Position numbers and translations under genes: made by a program. A stretch of 64,000 nucleotides of DNA, from the NCBI RefSeq assembly GCF_947072475.1, contig NZ_CAMTIA010000001.1, forward strand, positions 186,001 through 250,000, given 5' to 3'. Every line of letters starts with the position of its first letter. Position 1 is the first letter of the stretch. This document shows positions 16,517 to 25,791 of this stretch, one piece after another. The notes beneath the pieces were generated by a model that was not told where the DNA came from, ran no database searches, and saw nothing but the letters and a program-made list of their open reading frames with translations. The stretch is from an uncultured Deefgea sp. (lineage in GTDB: Bacteria > Pseudomonadota > Gammaproteobacteria > Burkholderiales > Chitinibacteraceae).

Positions 16517-16849
16517 TTAAAATGGCATTTTAAAGCCGGGTGGCAATTGCATGCCGGCGGTAAAACCACCCATTTTGTCTTGGCTGGTAGCTTCTACTTT
16601 ACGCAGCGCATCATTAAATGCAGCAGCGATCAAGTCTTCGAGCATGTCTTTGTCGTCCGACAATAGGCTGTCGTCAATCGCAACGCGGCGCACCACATTG
16701 CTGCAGGTCAGCGTGATTTTAACCATGCCAGCGCCAGATTGACCTTCAACTTCAACGTTGGCCAATTCATCTTGGGCTTTTTTCATATTTTCTTGCATTT
16801 GCTGCGCTTGTTTCATCAAGCCAGCCATTCCGCCTTTACCACCAAACAT
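16517..16849 (-). CDS. ybaB: Nucleoid-associated protein YbaB/EbfC
   Basis: 110 residues, typical of the family. It has the N-terminal GGLAG-like segment ([18 protein letters not shown]), a long helix ([20 protein letters not shown]) and the C-terminal [10 protein letters not shown]. It binds DNA as a dimer. It lies between dnaX and recR as in most proteobacteria, so cotranscription is likely. Confidence 0.97.
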   Translation of the reverse strand: MFGGKGGMAGLMKQAQQMQENMKKAQDELANVEVEGQSGAGMVKITLTCSNVVRRVAIDDSLLSDDKDMLEDLIAAAFNDALRKVEATSQDKMGGFTAGMQLPPGFKMPF

Positions 16850-16948
16850 AAGATTTCCTTTTTAATCATGAAGAGAAAAGCGGCCAGCGACAAGATGAGG
16901 CTTAAAGATTGGCTCGCGGCCTATCTGTGCATCGCTGGCTGATTTTTT

Positions 16949-18664
16949 TTAAATGGGTTTGATTGAGTCCAATGCAATACTTGCGCCAAATTCTTTCACC
17001 ATGGTTTGCACGAAAGGATCGTTATTGATCGCCGCAACGGCTTGATCTTGACGTTCTTGCTTTTCACGGTAATGAATATCGGCTGGCGTTTCAGTTTGTA
17101 CTTCGCCAATTTGTACATTGAGCGCGATATCGCGACCAAAATGCTCACTCAGCGCGCTGCGTAATTTTTCTTGGTAATCACGCGTTGCCACACTGCGATG
17201 CACTTCTTCAACTTTAATATTGAACTGTATATCGCTGTAGCTCAATAGCTCCGAGTGCTGCGCGAGCATACCTGCTTGCCCCAGTTTGAGGTGCACCACC
17301 AGTGCCCGCCAATCACCATTAAATTGAGCCGGCTTAACTGGCGCACTGGTGCGAGCTGGCGTCGGAGCGGGCATCGACATGGCCGCAGGCGCTGCATCTT
17401 GCTGCCAAGGTGGTGAATCATTGCGCGCTGGGGCGCTGGCGGGGGCAGAGCTGCTTGGCGCTAGATTGTTTGCGACCGGATTACTGGGTGCTGGATGATT
17501 TGAGGCCGGATGCGTTGGCGCTGGCGCACTCGGTACCGCGGGTGGATTACTGTTGGCTGGCAACGCCGTATGGCCTGCGCTGCTGGGGGCAAACGCCAGC
17601 ATCCGCAAAATCGTCATGGTAAAGCCGGCGTATTCATCCGGTGCCAGCGGTAAATCGCGTCGTCCATGCAGTGCAATTTGGTAATACAGCTGGATGTCTT
17701 CGGGTGAAATCGCTTGCGCCGCGGCGACGATTTGCTCGCGCAGCGGTAAATCATCCGCCAGCGCATTAGGCACGGCTTGCACTAGCGCAATCTGTTGTAA
17801 TAAAGAGGCTAATTCATGCAAAGCGGCCTCATACGAGAGGCCTCGCTCGGCAATGGTATCGGCGGTTTTGAGTAAAGTACTGCCATCTTTGGCCACCAGT
17901 GCCGTGAGTAAATCAAATAAATAACTTTGATCCACTGCGCCGAGCATGGCGCGAACGTCGGCTTCTTCAACTTTACCCGCGCCGTAGGCGATGGCTTGGT
18001 CGAGCAAAGACAAACCGTCGCGCATCGAGCCGCTGGCGGCGTGGCCGATGAGATTGAGTGCCAGGGGTTCAAATTCGATTTGTTCGGCTTGTAATACCTG
18101 ATGCAAATGGCCGGTGACTTGCTGCGGCGTCATTTGCCGTAATGAAAACTGCAAACAACGACTCAGTACCGTAATCGGTACTTTTTGCGGATCGGTCGTT
18201 GCCAGAATAAATTTAACGTGGCTAGGCGGCTCTTCCAGTGTTTTTAGCATGGCATTAAATGCCGACTTGGAGAGCATGTGCACTTCGTCGATAATGTAAA
18301 CTTTGAAACGGCCGGCGGTCGGTGCATACTGCGCGTTGTCCAAAACTTCGCGAATATTATCGATACCGGTGTTGGACGCTGCGTCGATTTCAAGTAGATC
18401 GACAAAACGCCCCGCATCAATTTGCGTACACGCTGAGCAAACGCCGCAAGGCTCAGACGTAATGCCGGTTTCGCAATTGAGCGCTTTGGCCATAATCCGG
18501 GCAATGGTGGTTTTACCCACCCCTCGGGTGCCGGTGAGCAAATAAGCGTGATGCAAGCGTTCACTAGCAAACGCGTTTGCCAGTGCTTTAATCACATGTT
18601 CCTGCCCGACCAATTGGGCAAAAGTTTTTGGTCGCCACTTACGGGCTAGTACTTGATAGCTCAT
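16949..18664 (-). CDS. dnaX: DNA polymerase III subunit gamma/tau
   Basis: 571-residue clamp-loader ATPase. It has Walker A GTRGVGKTTIA, zinc-binding cysteines CETGITSEPCGVCSAC, Walker B VYIIDEVHML and sensor SRCLQF. Domain III is followed by a Pro/Ala/Asn-rich linker (about 365-440, repeated PAPSNP-like words) and a tau-type C-terminal region. I did not see an obvious A-AAA-AAG slippery site for a separate gamma product. It is first in dnaX-ybaB-recR and divergent from the small gene at 18695. Confidence 0.97.
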   Translation of the reverse strand: MSYQVLARKWRPKTFAQLVGQEHVIKALANAFASERLHHAYLLTGTRGVGKTTIARIMAKALNCETGITSEPCGVCSACTQIDAGRFVDLLEIDAASNTGIDNIREVLDNAQYAPTAGRFKVYIIDEVHMLSKSAFNAMLKTLEEPPSHVKFILATTDPQKVPITVLSRCLQFSLRQMTPQQVTGHLHQVLQAEQIEFEPLALNLIGHAASGSMRDGLSLLDQAIAYGAGKVEEADVRAMLGAVDQSYLFDLLTALVAKDGSTLLKTADTIAERGLSYEAALHELASLLQQIALVQAVPNALADDLPLREQIVAAAQAISPEDIQLYYQIALHGRRDLPLAPDEYAGFTMTILRMLAFAPSSAGHTALPANSNPPAVPSAPAPTHPASNHPAPSNPVANNLAPSSSAPASAPARNDSPPWQQDAAPAAMSMPAPTPARTSAPVKPAQFNGDWRALVVHLKLGQAGMLAQHSELLSYSDIQFNIKVEEVHRSVATRDYQEKLRSALSEHFGRDIALNVQIGEVQTETPADIHYREKQERQDQAVAAINNDPFVQTMVKEFGASIALDSIKPI

Positions 18665-18694
18665 AGCGACATTCTAACAGATGCGATAGATGAA

Positions 18695-18904
18695 ATGACG
18701 ATGAATCCGCCTGAAGCATTACCAGAAAACCACGATCCTAAGCCGCAAGCGCCGATAGAGCCGCCACTTGAGGCGTGTTGCAATAGTGGTTGCTACCCCT
18801 GTGTTTTTGATGTGTATACCGAAGAGCTGCAGCAATATCGGCTGGATTTGGCCGCGTGGCAAGCGCGGCAAGGCGGCGATACGCCGCTGCCAGCGTCAAT
18901 TTAA
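18695..18904 (+). CDS. Small OXLD1-like (oxidoreductase-like domain) protein
   Basis: About 69 residues. A Pro-rich N-terminus is followed by CCNSGCYPCVFDVYTEELQQ, which fits the oxidoreductase-like domain (C-C-x-S-G-C-x-x-C-V-x-x-x-Y). The cysteines could bind a metal or a cofactor; the function of this domain is not established. It is divergent from dnaX and 85 bp before dacB. The start is uncertain between ATG 18695 and 18701. Confidence 0.8.
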   Translation: MTMNPPEALPENHDPKPQAPIEPPLEACCNSGCYPCVFDVYTEELQQYRLDLAAWQARQGGDTPLPASI

Positions 18905-18989
18905 ATACCCCAAAGTCAACTTCGTTTTGCGTCCGCCCGAATGACTTGGGCACCAAGCGCGGTTTCTTTTATGCGTTAACAGGAATCTC

Positions 18990-20435
18990 ATGTTGAAAAA
19001 ATGGATCACTTTGCTGGCCTTGGCCATGAGTAGTAGCTGGGCAGCAGAAACCACCATGCAGGCTTTACCGCTTGGCGTGAGCAATGCTTTAAAAGCGGCC
19101 AAAATTCCAGCCGATGCGATTTCGATTGCGCTGCTGCCGCTCGATGGCGCGGGGCAGGCGCAATTTTATCGGGCGGACGTGCCCTCCAATCCAGCCTCAA
19201 CGATGAAATTAATCACCACCTACGCCGGCTTGGAATTATTAGGGCCAGCATGGCAATGGCGTACCGAGTTGCGTGCCAATGCTTTGCCCAATAAAAATGG
19301 CGTATTAGAAGGCCCGGTGTATTTAAAAGGCTCGGGAGACCCAAAGCTAACGCTCGAGCGTATGTGGTTATTGGTGCGCGATTTAAAAGCAGCTGGGGTA
19401 GATGACATTCGCGGTGATGTTGTGCTCGATCGCAGTGCTTTTGTCATTGATGAAAAAGAACCCGCTTTTGACGATGATGGCGAGGCCAGTGATCGGCCGT
19501 TTATGGTTAAGCCCGATGCTTTACTGACTAACTTTAAATCTATTCGCTTACGTATTCGCAGCGATGGCGAACGCGTTCGGGTGTCGGCCGAGCCCGATTG
19601 GCCAGAAGTGCGCCTGAGTAATCAATTGGCAATAGCGGCAGGTGGCAGTTGCGATGCGTGGCAAAAGCGCGTGCAATTTCGACTTGGGCAAGCCACGCCG
19701 CAATTGATGCTGCAACTGGTCGGTGAAGTACCTGCTGGGTGTATTGGCGACAAATATATGTCGGTATTTGATGCGCCGACCTATACCTATCAGTTGTTTC
19801 GTAATTTATGGCTTGATGCCGGTGGCAAAATTAGCGGCACAATGCAGCTGGGCAAAACCCCAAACTCGAGCGTATTGCTGGCCAGCAGCCAATCTGACTC
19901 GCTCACCAATACCATTCGCGATATTAATAAATACAGTAACAATATGATGGCGCGGCAATTGTATTTAACGCTGGGCGCAGTGCAAGGAACGCCGCAAGAC
20001 GGCGCAAATAGTGCCGTGCGCGCCAATGCGGTGATTACGCGCTGGTTGCAAAACAAGGGCTTCAATTACCAAGAACTGGTGCTGGAAAATGGCGCTGGTT
20101 TATCGCGGAAAGAGCAAATCAGCGCCCGACATTTGGCAGAACTACTTAAAGACGCATGGCAGTCGCCATTGGCGGCTGAATTTATCGCCTCTTTACCGAT
20201 TGTTGGTCTAGATGGCACGATGAAAAAACGGCTCAAAGACGAGTCTAGCGCCGGGCAGGGGCATATTAAAACCGGCACGCTCAAAGACGTGCGTGCCGTT
20301 GCCGGCTATATCCGCGATGCACAAGGCAAAACATGGGCGGTGGCGGCGATGATTAATCACCATAACGCACCCGCAGGCATGGCCGCGCTCGACGAATTAC
20401 TGCAATCAGTACGTAAAACGCCGACGCTCAATTAA
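18990..20435 (+). CDS. dacB: D-alanyl-D-alanine carboxypeptidase/endopeptidase (PBP4)
   Basis: 481 residues with a signal peptide (MLKKWITLLALAMSSSWAAE). Peptidase S13: catalytic SxxK in NPASTMKLIT, SxN in KYSNNMMARQ and KTG in GHIKTGTLKD. The domain inserted after the first motif, characteristic of PBP4, is present (DVVLDRSAFVIDEKEPAFDD region). It trims and opens peptide cross-links of peptidoglycan in the periplasm. Single gene. Confidence 0.95.
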   Translation: MLKKWITLLALAMSSSWAAETTMQALPLGVSNALKAAKIPADAISIALLPLDGAGQAQFYRADVPSNPASTMKLITTYAGLELLGPAWQWRTELRANALPNKNGVLEGPVYLKGSGDPKLTLERMWLLVRDLKAAGVDDIRGDVVLDRSAFVIDEKEPAFDDDGEASDRPFMVKPDALLTNFKSIRLRIRSDGERVRVSAEPDWPEVRLSNQLAIAAGGSCDAWQKRVQFRLGQATPQLMLQLVGEVPAGCIGDKYMSVFDAPTYTYQLFRNLWLDAGGKISGTMQLGKTPNSSVLLASSQSDSLTNTIRDINKYSNNMMARQLYLTLGAVQGTPQDGANSAVRANAVITRWLQNKGFNYQELVLENGAGLSRKEQISARHLAELLKDAWQSPLAAEFIASLPIVGLDGTMKKRLKDESSAGQGHIKTGTLKDVRAVAGYIRDAQGKTWAVAAMINHHNAPAGMAALDELLQSVRKTPTLN

Positions 20436-20508
20436 TCCTCTGCCAGCGTGCGCTAGTGGTGTTTGGCATCAGGTACCGATGCCCCCACTATTTTTGTCGT
20501 CCACGATG

Positions 20509-20551
20509 CCGCTATTGCGGCTTGAAACGCTGTTTTAAGCCGCAATAGCGG
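20509..20551 (+). terminator. 15-bp perfect hairpin between dacB and guaA
   Basis: CCGCTATTGCGGCTT (20509-20523) pairs with AAGCCGCAATAGCGG (20537-20551). The loop can pair further (AAAC/GTTT). It is followed by A-rich, not T-rich, sequence on plus, and preceded by few A, so termination efficiency is uncertain. The arm starts like the terminator at 63324. Confidence 0.6.
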
Positions 20552-20598
20552 AAAAAATACAGGTATTTTTGCAGTCCAGCGCCCAATTGATAAAGAGC

Positions 20599-20629
20599 TT
20601 GGGAAGGAAGTATTAAATGCTGGTAAAAT
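20599..20629 (+). promoter_or_regulatory. Probable guaA promoter
   Basis: Extended -10 TGGTAAAAT (20621-20629) with a possible -35 TTGGGA at 20599. It places the transcript start near 20636, between an in-frame ATG at 20617 and the family start at 20665, and so supports 20665. Confidence 0.5.
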
Positions 20630-20664
20630 GCCGCGTTTTCCCGCACACCATTGGACAATTCGAT

Positions 20665-22239
20665 ATGGATAAGATTCTCATTCTTGATTTCGGCTCACAA
20701 GTTACGCAGCTGATTGCCCGTCGTGTGCGCGAAGCGCATGTGTATTGCGAACTGCATTCGTTTGATGTATCGCTCGACTTTATTAAAGAATTTAATCCGA
20801 AGGGCATTATTTTGTCCGGCGGCCCTAACTCGGTTTACGAGTCTGATTACCAAGCTGACCCGGCTTTATTTGAGCTTGGCATTCCGGTGATGGGCATTTG
20901 CTACGGCATGCAATGGATGGCGCAAAGCTTGGGCGGTAAAGTTGAAGCCGGTACGGTACGCGAATTTGGCTTTGCTGAAATCGAAGTGAATGCAGAAAAT
21001 AAATTATTCAAAGGCTTGTCAGACCGTACTCACGGTGACAAAACTTGCCTCGAAGTGTGGATGAGCCACGGTGACAAAGTTACTGAGATGCCAGCCGGCT
21101 TTGAAGTGATCGCCAGCAACGCTTCTTGCCCTATCGCCGCGATGGCCGATGTTCAACGTGGCTTTTATGCGGTGCAATACCACCCAGAAGTAACGCACAC
21201 GCTCAAGGGCCGCGAAATGATTAATCATTTCGTGCTCGATATTTGTGGCTCTGAACCAAGCTGGACCATGCCCAACTACATCGACCAAGCCGTGGCAAAA
21301 ATCCGCGAACAAGTCGGTTCTGATGAAGTGATTTTGGGTTTGTCAGGCGGGGTGGATTCATCGGTTGCCGCGGCACTGATTCACCGCGCGATTGGCGATC
21401 AACTGACTTGTGTGTTTGTGGATAATGGTTTGCTGCGTTTGAACGAAGGCAAGCAAGTCATGGAAACCTTCGCCGAGCATTTGGGCGTGAAAGTGATTCA
21501 TGTTGATGCCGCCGCCCAATTTATGGGCCACTTGGCCGGTGTAACCGATCCAGAAGCCAAACGTAAAATCATCGGCCGCGAATTCGTTGAAGTATTCCAA
21601 GCCGAATCCATCAAATTACCAAGCGCCAAATGGTTGGCGCAAGGCACGATTTATCCTGACGTGATCGAATCGGCCGGAGCCAAAACCGGTAAAGCGCATG
21701 CGATCAAGAGCCACCACAATGTGGGCGGCTTGCCAGAAACCATGAAGCTATCCTTGCTTGAACCACTGCGCGAATTGTTTAAAGACGAAGTTCGCGAATT
21801 GGGTGTGGCGCTAGGCTTGGCACCAACGCTGGTTTATCGTCACCCATTCCCAGGTCCAGGCCTTGGTGTGCGTATTTTGGGTGAAGTAAAACAAGAATTC
21901 TGCGAATTACTGCAACGCGCCGACGCGATCTTTATCGAAGAACTCCGCGCAGCAACCGATGAAAAAAGCGGTAAAAACTGGTACGAACTCACCAGCCAAG
22001 CCTTCGTCGTCTTCCTGCCGGTGAAATCCGTCGGCGTCATGGGCGACGGCCGCACTTACGACTACGTTGTGGCCCTGCGCGCCGTCGTGACCAGCGACTT
22101 TATGACCGCCAAATGGGCTGAATTGCCATACGATTTGTTGGGTAAAGTGTCTAACCGCATCATCAACGAAGTCCGCGGCATCAACCGCGTAGTTTACGAT
22201 GTATCTGGCAAACCACCAGCAACGATTGAGTGGGAGTGA
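20665..22239 (+). CDS. guaA: GMP synthase (glutamine-hydrolysing)
   Basis: 524 residues, matching E. coli GuaA length. The class I amidotransferase half has Cys in [10 protein letters not shown] and His/Glu in YHPEVTHT; the ATP-pyrophosphatase half has the P-loop [13 protein letters not shown]; the C-terminal dimer domain ends [10 protein letters not shown]. It converts XMP to GMP. Start ATG 20665 ([13 protein letters not shown]) matches the family; 20617 would add 16 residues and lies upstream of the likely transcript start. The guaA 3' end is a known integration hot spot for genomic islands, relevant to the next genes. Confidence 0.97.
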   Translation: MDKILILDFGSQVTQLIARRVREAHVYCELHSFDVSLDFIKEFNPKGIILSGGPNSVYESDYQADPALFELGIPVMGICYGMQWMAQSLGGKVEAGTVREFGFAEIEVNAENKLFKGLSDRTHGDKTCLEVWMSHGDKVTEMPAGFEVIASNASCPIAAMADVQRGFYAVQYHPEVTHTLKGREMINHFVLDICGSEPSWTMPNYIDQAVAKIREQVGSDEVILGLSGGVDSSVAAALIHRAIGDQLTCVFVDNGLLRLNEGKQVMETFAEHLGVKVIHVDAAAQFMGHLAGVTDPEAKRKIIGREFVEVFQAESIKLPSAKWLAQGTIYPDVIESAGAKTGKAHAIKSHHNVGGLPETMKLSLLEPLRELFKDEVRELGVALGLAPTLVYRHPFPGPGLGVRILGEVKQEFCELLQRADAIFIEELRAATDEKSGKNWYELTSQAFVVFLPVKSVGVMGDGRTYDYVVALRAVVTSDFMTAKWAELPYDLLGKVSNRIINEVRGINRVVYDVSGKPPATIEWE

Positions 22240-22272
22240 TCCTGTCTCTGGTGCCGTTGTTTGAATGGTGAT

Positions 22273-22300
22273 AAAAAGCCCTGTATTTACAGGGCTTTTT
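22273..22300 (+). terminator. Intrinsic terminator after guaA
   Basis: AAAAAGCCCTGTA pairs with TACAGGGCTTTTT and is followed by ATATTTTTT. It isolates guaA from the AT-rich island. Confidence 0.92.
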
Positions 22301-22484
22301 ATATTTTTTGCATTGAGTTAATTGGTTTATGTCAAATGTAAGGCCATATTTTGTGGTTTTCTGTTGTAGTGAATAATGAATTATTTTAGTGGTGCAGTTT
22401 TATTTAAATTGTTTATGTGGTGCCTGGGTGTTTTAATTTTATTGAAGCCAATGTCTAGTTGATATTTTGTGTTTAAGTATTTTG

Positions 22485-22493
22485 TGGTATAAT
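22485..22493 (+). promoter_or_regulatory. Probable -10 box of the sce7726 operon
   Basis: TGGTATAAT is an extended -10 with a consensus TATAAT (22488-22493), 36 bp before the first ATG. The -35 is not clear (TTTTGT or TTGTGT near 22465-22472). The surrounding 22305-22528 is very AT-rich and holds no gene. Confidence 0.5.
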
Positions 22494-22528
22494 TGACTTA
22501 ACTAATTAAATTATATTTACAGATAAAG

Positions 22529-23431
22529 ATGTTTATAGGAAAAGTCGTTTTTGATTCTTCGCAGTTGGCGGCGGCGTCAAGAATATTTTCGTCGTCAGTA
22601 TTTAAAGAGATGGCCAAAAGTGCCCAGTCTCCATTATTTGCGCGCTTAATAAAACAAATGAAAGTTGTTGATGACAATAATTGCAGAATATTAGTTGGGC
22701 AAGTTTTTGATGATGTTTTTAATGTTTTGAAAAATAAAGCATATCGTCATGAGTATGCTTATAAAGCCGCAGTAACAAAAAAAATACTTTTCGGTGTTCA
22801 TTCACTAAATACGGCAGTGATGCTTTCTGAGTTTCGTGTTGCTAATAGTAAGGCTGATTTAGTGATCTTGAATGGGACATCTACTGTATATGAGATAAAG
22901 TCCGAAAGAGATAAATTAGATCGACTTGAAGGTCAGATTAAATCATATTTGAAGGTTTTTGCAAAAGTTAATGTTATAACGGGTGAGAATCATCTGGATG
23001 AAATATTAAATAATTATGATCCTGAGATTGGTGTTTTGTTATTAACGGATAGATATCAAATTAAAATAGTTCGCAAACCCGTAGAGAGAAAAGACCGGAT
23101 AGAACCTGCTGTTTTATTTGAGTCTCTTACACGGAAGGAGCACCTTGAAATTCTTACTCGATTTGGCGAACCGCTTCCTAATGTGCCTAATACGGAATTG
23201 CATGCAGTGCTTAAGGAAAAAATTGTTAGTTTTAAGCCTAGCGATCTCCATGATGTCGCATTAGAAACGCTAAAATCGACAAGAAGTTTGTTGGGGCTCA
23301 AGCAATTTACAGCACAATTACCTGAATCATTGTATGCTATTGCACTAACCATTAAGGTTAGTCGGCAAGAACAAAGCAATATTCTTACAGCAATTGGGAC
23401 TCCGACTTGTGAGGCTCTTCACTGGGGTTAA
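22529..23431 (+). CDS. sce7726-family protein, PD-(D/E)XK nuclease-like
   Basis: 300 residues, resembling proteins named sce7726 family. A nuclease-like core is visible: Glu101, Asp110 in KADLVILNG, ExK at residues 122-124 (YEIKSE) and Gln136 in EGQIKSY, the order expected of PD-(D/E)XK enzymes. The rest is helical with no membrane segment. It begins the AT-rich island; its stop is followed after 3 bp by the next gene. No Shine-Dalgarno is obvious. Codon use (AAT, ATT, GAT, AAA rich) differs from the flanking genes. The activity is inferred from motif spacing only. Confidence 0.75.
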   Translation: MFIGKVVFDSSQLAAASRIFSSSVFKEMAKSAQSPLFARLIKQMKVVDDNNCRILVGQVFDDVFNVLKNKAYRHEYAYKAAVTKKILFGVHSLNTAVMLSEFRVANSKADLVILNGTSTVYEIKSERDKLDRLEGQIKSYLKVFAKVNVITGENHLDEILNNYDPEIGVLLLTDRYQIKIVRKPVERKDRIEPAVLFESLTRKEHLEILTRFGEPLPNVPNTELHAVLKEKIVSFKPSDLHDVALETLKSTRSLLGLKQFTAQLPESLYAIALTIKVSRQEQSNILTAIGTPTCEALHWG

Positions 23432-23434
23432 TTT

Positions 23435-24373
23435 ATGTACTATCCGTATTTTAGAGGTAAGCAATACGATTTGATCGTTATACGTGAATGTGCAGAGCTA
23501 ATGGCACAAAGTCAGTTCGTGCCAATAATTGAGCCAGTAAAAGAATCAACAGCTGCCTTGATACGGGCGCTAAGAACATTAATTGATAGTCAGTGTGATT
23601 CAGTTCTGATTGTAAATCCAGTTAATGGTAATCACTCAACAGATCCTAGTGCAATATCTGAAATTTTGAATGTGACATTTCAAGGCGATTCGCATGTCCG
23701 TGTGGGTATTTTACTAGAGAAAGAAACTAGCGCACGGGAAGCATTTGATTTAGCTAATGATTTTCCTCAAAGAAAGATTTCATTTATCCACTCGGGGTTT
23801 ACTGATCCGGTGGCTTTAGTTGAATTGCTTCAAGATGAAAAAGAACGTTATGGACACATTTTTTTAGATGATGGGCGTGGTAAGCGATACCAAAAACATT
23901 TTAAAGAATTTCATCGTGTTTTAATTAAGGATGGTTTTGAAAAGAGATCAAATAGGGAGCATCCAGATGTTGAACATTTCTCTGATCTTCATGCTACCTA
24001 TGAAGATGAAGGAATGGATGGCTTCGGTGATTTTCTGATTGTTGGGGATGATTATTCGGAGTCGGGTGGTCCAGCATATGCGGTTGCTATTCATATCACC
24101 TACATCGATGCAGATGATGATGATGGAATGTACATTTTCCATTTCAAATCTGATAGAAATGATACGCCTACAGACCCTGGCGGAAAGTTTGCAGAGGCAT
24201 TGAGCAAGTTAATTTCAGAAGTGAATAGCGGCACCACAAAAGTAACACAAACAGAAGCTATTGAAGAGTTTAGGGCTCTTTCTGCAAGTGGACATTTCCC
24301 TGGTTTAGGAACTGTAAAAAAAATAGCAATGAAACATCATATACAAACATTAGCAAGCTATTTGGTAGATTGA
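23435..24373 (+). CDS. sce7725-family (beta-protein-like) protein
   Basis: 312 residues. The N-terminus MYYPYFRGKQYDLIVIRECA followed by FVPIIEPVK is the pattern of sce7725/beta-family proteins, which occur as partners of sce7726 proteins. An acidic patch (DADDDDG) lies near residue 228. No catalytic motif is recognised and no membrane segment is seen. It is tightly packed between its neighbours (3 bp before, 2 bp after), so a single transcript and a shared function are likely. The function is unknown. Confidence 0.7.
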   Translation: MYYPYFRGKQYDLIVIRECAELMAQSQFVPIIEPVKESTAALIRALRTLIDSQCDSVLIVNPVNGNHSTDPSAISEILNVTFQGDSHVRVGILLEKETSAREAFDLANDFPQRKISFIHSGFTDPVALVELLQDEKERYGHIFLDDGRGKRYQKHFKEFHRVLIKDGFEKRSNREHPDVEHFSDLHATYEDEGMDGFGDFLIVGDDYSESGGPAYAVAIHITYIDADDDDGMYIFHFKSDRNDTPTDPGGKFAEALSKLISEVNSGTTKVTQTEAIEEFRALSASGHFPGLGTVKKIAMKHHIQTLASYLVD

Positions 24374-24375
24374 TT

Positions 24376-25386
24376 ATGTTCTGTTGTTCAAATTGTTTTG
24401 ACGATAAACATTTAAGTAATTCTATGTCTTTTCTCTCAACCAGTGAGGGCTGCTGTGATTTCTGTGGTAGTGCACAATTTCCTTTACTTGATCCTGTTTT
24501 GCTGAGGGAACAGTTTGAGCTTCTTGCTGGAATTTATATTAGAGATGACAATGGTCGAACTCTTGTTGAATGGATGCAAGAAGACTGGTTGATATTTAAT
24601 AGTACTGCTTTAAATTCTCATCAAATGAGGGCGTTGCTGTCTGAGATTTTGGATGACGGTGAAATTGTGAGGCAAAAATTTGTCCCACAATCTAATGGGG
24701 ATATTGATGTTAGCGAGCGCTGGCAAGAATTTCGTTTGGAATTAATGCACGCAAATCGATACTTCCCTGAGTCAGCGATCGACATGATGGACTTAAAGGA
24801 ATTACTAGAGCATTTAGTAATTAAGTCCGAAAATGCTCCGCAAGAGTGGTTTCGTGGGCGAATCTGTTTAGACAATCCCTTTACTCAACAGCAAATGAGT
24901 TCTCCACCTAAGCATTTAGCTTCACATGGACGAGCAAATCCTGCTGGTATTCCATATCTATATATGGCATCTACGGAGCAAACTGCTGTCTCTGAGATCA
25001 GGCCTCATACTGGTGAAGCTGTCACAATAGCTAAAGCTAGTCTTCGTGGAGATTTGATTTTTGCAGATCTGCGTAATCCAAGAAAGACTATATCGCCTTT
25101 TTTGATTGGTGATGAAGAAAAAATTAAAAAGACCCGCAATTTTATCGGTTTTCTTGAATTGTTGGGACGTGAGTTAACTAGACCCGTTTTGCCTAGGTCA
25201 GCTGCATTTGATTATGCGCCAAGTCAATATTTGTGTGAGTTTATTAAGAAATGCAATTATAGTGGCGTAATTTATAGTAGCTCAGTCGGCGATGGATTTA
25301 ATTTAGCATTGTTTGATCCTTCGTTAGCGGATATAAACAATGTCTATCAGAAGTTAGTTTCGAGGGTATCAGTTATTATTGAATAG
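24376..25386 (+). CDS. RES-domain protein with N-terminal zinc finger (HEPN/RES type)
   Basis: 336 residues from ATG 24376 (an in-frame TTG at 24370 overlaps the previous stop). Two CxxC pairs (about Cys4/Cys7 and Cys27/Cys30) suggest a zinc ribbon, and a helical region to about 155 fits the HEPN/RES N-terminal class. The RES domain follows: FRGR at 159-162, GRANPAGIPYLYMASTEQ, Glu207 in AVSEIRPH and the C-terminal Ser-rich YSSSVGDGFNLALF. RES toxins of TA systems degrade NAD+. Here no Xre/MbcA-type antitoxin is adjacent; the partners are sce7726 and sce7725 proteins. Confidence 0.78.
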   Translation: MFCCSNCFDDKHLSNSMSFLSTSEGCCDFCGSAQFPLLDPVLLREQFELLAGIYIRDDNGRTLVEWMQEDWLIFNSTALNSHQMRALLSEILDDGEIVRQKFVPQSNGDIDVSERWQEFRLELMHANRYFPESAIDMMDLKELLEHLVIKSENAPQEWFRGRICLDNPFTQQQMSSPPKHLASHGRANPAGIPYLYMASTEQTAVSEIRPHTGEAVTIAKASLRGDLIFADLRNPRKTISPFLIGDEEKIKKTRNFIGFLELLGRELTRPVLPRSAAFDYAPSQYLCEFIKKCNYSGVIYSSSVGDGFNLALFDPSLADINNVYQKLVSRVSVIIE

Positions 25387-25791
25387 CGACTTAATTCTTG
25401 CGTTGCCCAACGCTTGAGAAAAAATACGCGCCCAAAATTCTAAATGGATACCTTCATACTTGAACGCAAAAGCCAATTGCACACTAAACGTGTCAAGCGA
25501 GCGGTAGATTTTTGGATAAACGTTCAAAACGTATGTCACCGCCACTCGACGTGGAGCGCTTTCATTCTGTAATGTGCATGGACATGGTAGGTCAGCGATA
25601 GCTGATACCCGATCTCAGCCATAAAATCGATTACTCCGCTATAAAAACAGTTATTAATTGATGTTTTTTAATAAAAATGATTATAGCTGGCGTGTTTGGG
25701 GCGTTTATGTCGAGCACCACGCTCTCATCTTGATTTCATCTAAAGTAAGCAGTGCTTTGCGGTGCCATTTCATCCTCATTCAAAGGTCTAT
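25387..25791. other. Gene-free stretch at the right end of the AT-rich island
   Basis: About 400 bp with no convincing frame. Base composition returns gradually to that of the host after about 25400. No integrase remnant, tRNA or copy of the guaA 3' end was found by eye. AAAGG near 25780 serves the next gene. Confidence 0.5.
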
